A stretch of DNA of 64,000 bases from Cololabis saira. Taxonomy: Eukaryota; Chordata; Actinopteri; Beloniformes; Belonidae. The notes beneath the pieces are model-generated. The model did not search any database. It had not been told where the DNA came from and saw only the letters and a program-made list of their open reading frames with translations. Of the stretch, positions 63,575 through 64,000 are shown piece by piece. The translations under genes were made by a program, and so were the position numbers. Where the stretch lies: contig NC_084607.1 of the NCBI RefSeq assembly GCF_033807715.1, forward strand, positions 13,590,441-13,654,440, in the 5' to 3' direction. Each line of letters opens with the position of its first letter. Positions within the stretch are counted from its first letter, which is position 1.

Positions 63575-64000
63575 TCAGTCCCAGTTCAAGTGCAGTTCGT
63601 GAGAGTCCAGGAAGTCAGAGGAGAAGACACCCACCGGTACGTCCAAAGGGTTAACTCCCTCTGGTGGCACGGCCAGAGTAAGGTCGAGCCAGTCCATATT
63701 GTCCATGCTAGTGTTCTGAAGGTTCGGTGCACAGGATGGTGTGTTTTCAATAAAGTCCACTTCCATGGTGACCTCGGGTGAATTTAACTCCTCCATCAGC
63801 TTCAGTTTCTGTGGCTCCATGTCAGTAACTATCAAGGCGTCCATAAAAGTTTCCATTTGGATGTCTGAGGTCAGGGCCGCCAGGCCGGCCGAGGAGCCGT
63901 GCGGCGCGGTGGGCAGCTGGGCCACCTGAACCAGAGGTGGAGGCCGGGACAGAACCGTGTTGATGGGAAGGGTGGTTACGCTGGCTGTCACTGGGAGAGG
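63575..64000 (-). CDS. mrtfb: Myocardin-related transcription factor, C-terminal exon (partial)
   Basis: MRTFs are actin-regulated coactivators of serum response factor. Only the last coding piece is in the window, open through the right edge (about 141 residues on the minus strand). It shows the C-terminal transactivation region: SDIQMETFMDALI, VDFIENTPSCAPNLQNTSMD, then NMDWLDLTL and the end VFSSDFLDSHELHLNWD. The MDWLDLTL and FS(S/T)DFLD motifs are typical of MRTFA and MRTFB C-termini. The choice of mrtfb is inference from the 16p13 synteny, where MRTFB lies near LITAF genes. Confidence 0.78.
   Translation of the reverse strand, partial: PLPVTASVTTLPINTVLSRPPPLVQVAQLPTAPHGSSAGLAALTSDIQMETFMDALIVTDMEPQKLKLMEELNSPEVTMEVDFIENTPSCAPNLQNTSMDNMDWLDLTLAVPPEGVNPLDVPVGVFSSDFLDSHELHLNWD

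Overview
This is a gene-bearing piece of a teleost fish genome, probably a percomorph. The genes are split by GT-AG introns. They belong to families found together on human 16p13 and its duplicated partner 17q25. There are many teleost-type MITEs, L2-like LINE fragments and (TA)n, (CA)n and (GGAA)n arrays. Exon models were assembled by hand from splice sites, reading phase and recalled family sequences. Every complete model closes in frame at close to the expected family length.

Layout: 1-12.9 kb has no recognisable coding sequence and is probably upstream or 5' intronic DNA of the first gene. It holds a retroposon tail and a large palindromic array of about 20-nt units. 12.9-23.5 kb (+) is rhbdf1 (inactive rhomboid iRhom1). 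24.7-25.7 kb (-) is aanat2 (serotonin N-acetyltransferase), tail-to-tail with rhbdf1. 26.1-32.3 kb is a mobile-element cluster with a kilobase GGAA/TTCC tract, an L2-like endonuclease relic, a piggyBac-like nested element and an unexplained coiled-coil ORF. 34.2-40.9 kb (-) is mgrn1 (RING E3 ligase), with two alternative last exons. Diverging from it is cdip1 (+, 46.1-49.7 kb, with a likely 5' exon near 43.6 kb). polr3k (-, 51.6-54.8 kb) converges on cdip1 and is head-to-head with snrnp25 (+, 55.3-58.5 kb). A second LITAF-domain gene follows (+, 60.7-62.0 kb). The 3' exon of a myocardin-related transcription factor (-, 63.6-64.0 kb) runs off the window.

The genes do not form one pathway. They are mostly housekeeping or signalling genes (Pol III transcription, minor spliceosome, ubiquitination, ADAM17 trafficking, endolysosomal LITAF proteins) plus the pineal clock-output enzyme. 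The main points of interest are alternative exons in rhbdf1 and mgrn1, the conserved rhbdf-aanat pairing, two LITAF-domain genes around polr3k-snrnp25, and mobile elements with readable target-site duplications. I did not find a plainly new gene system. The best leads for undescribed biology are the alternative exons, the coiled-coil ORF at 31.3-31.8 kb and the structured repeats.
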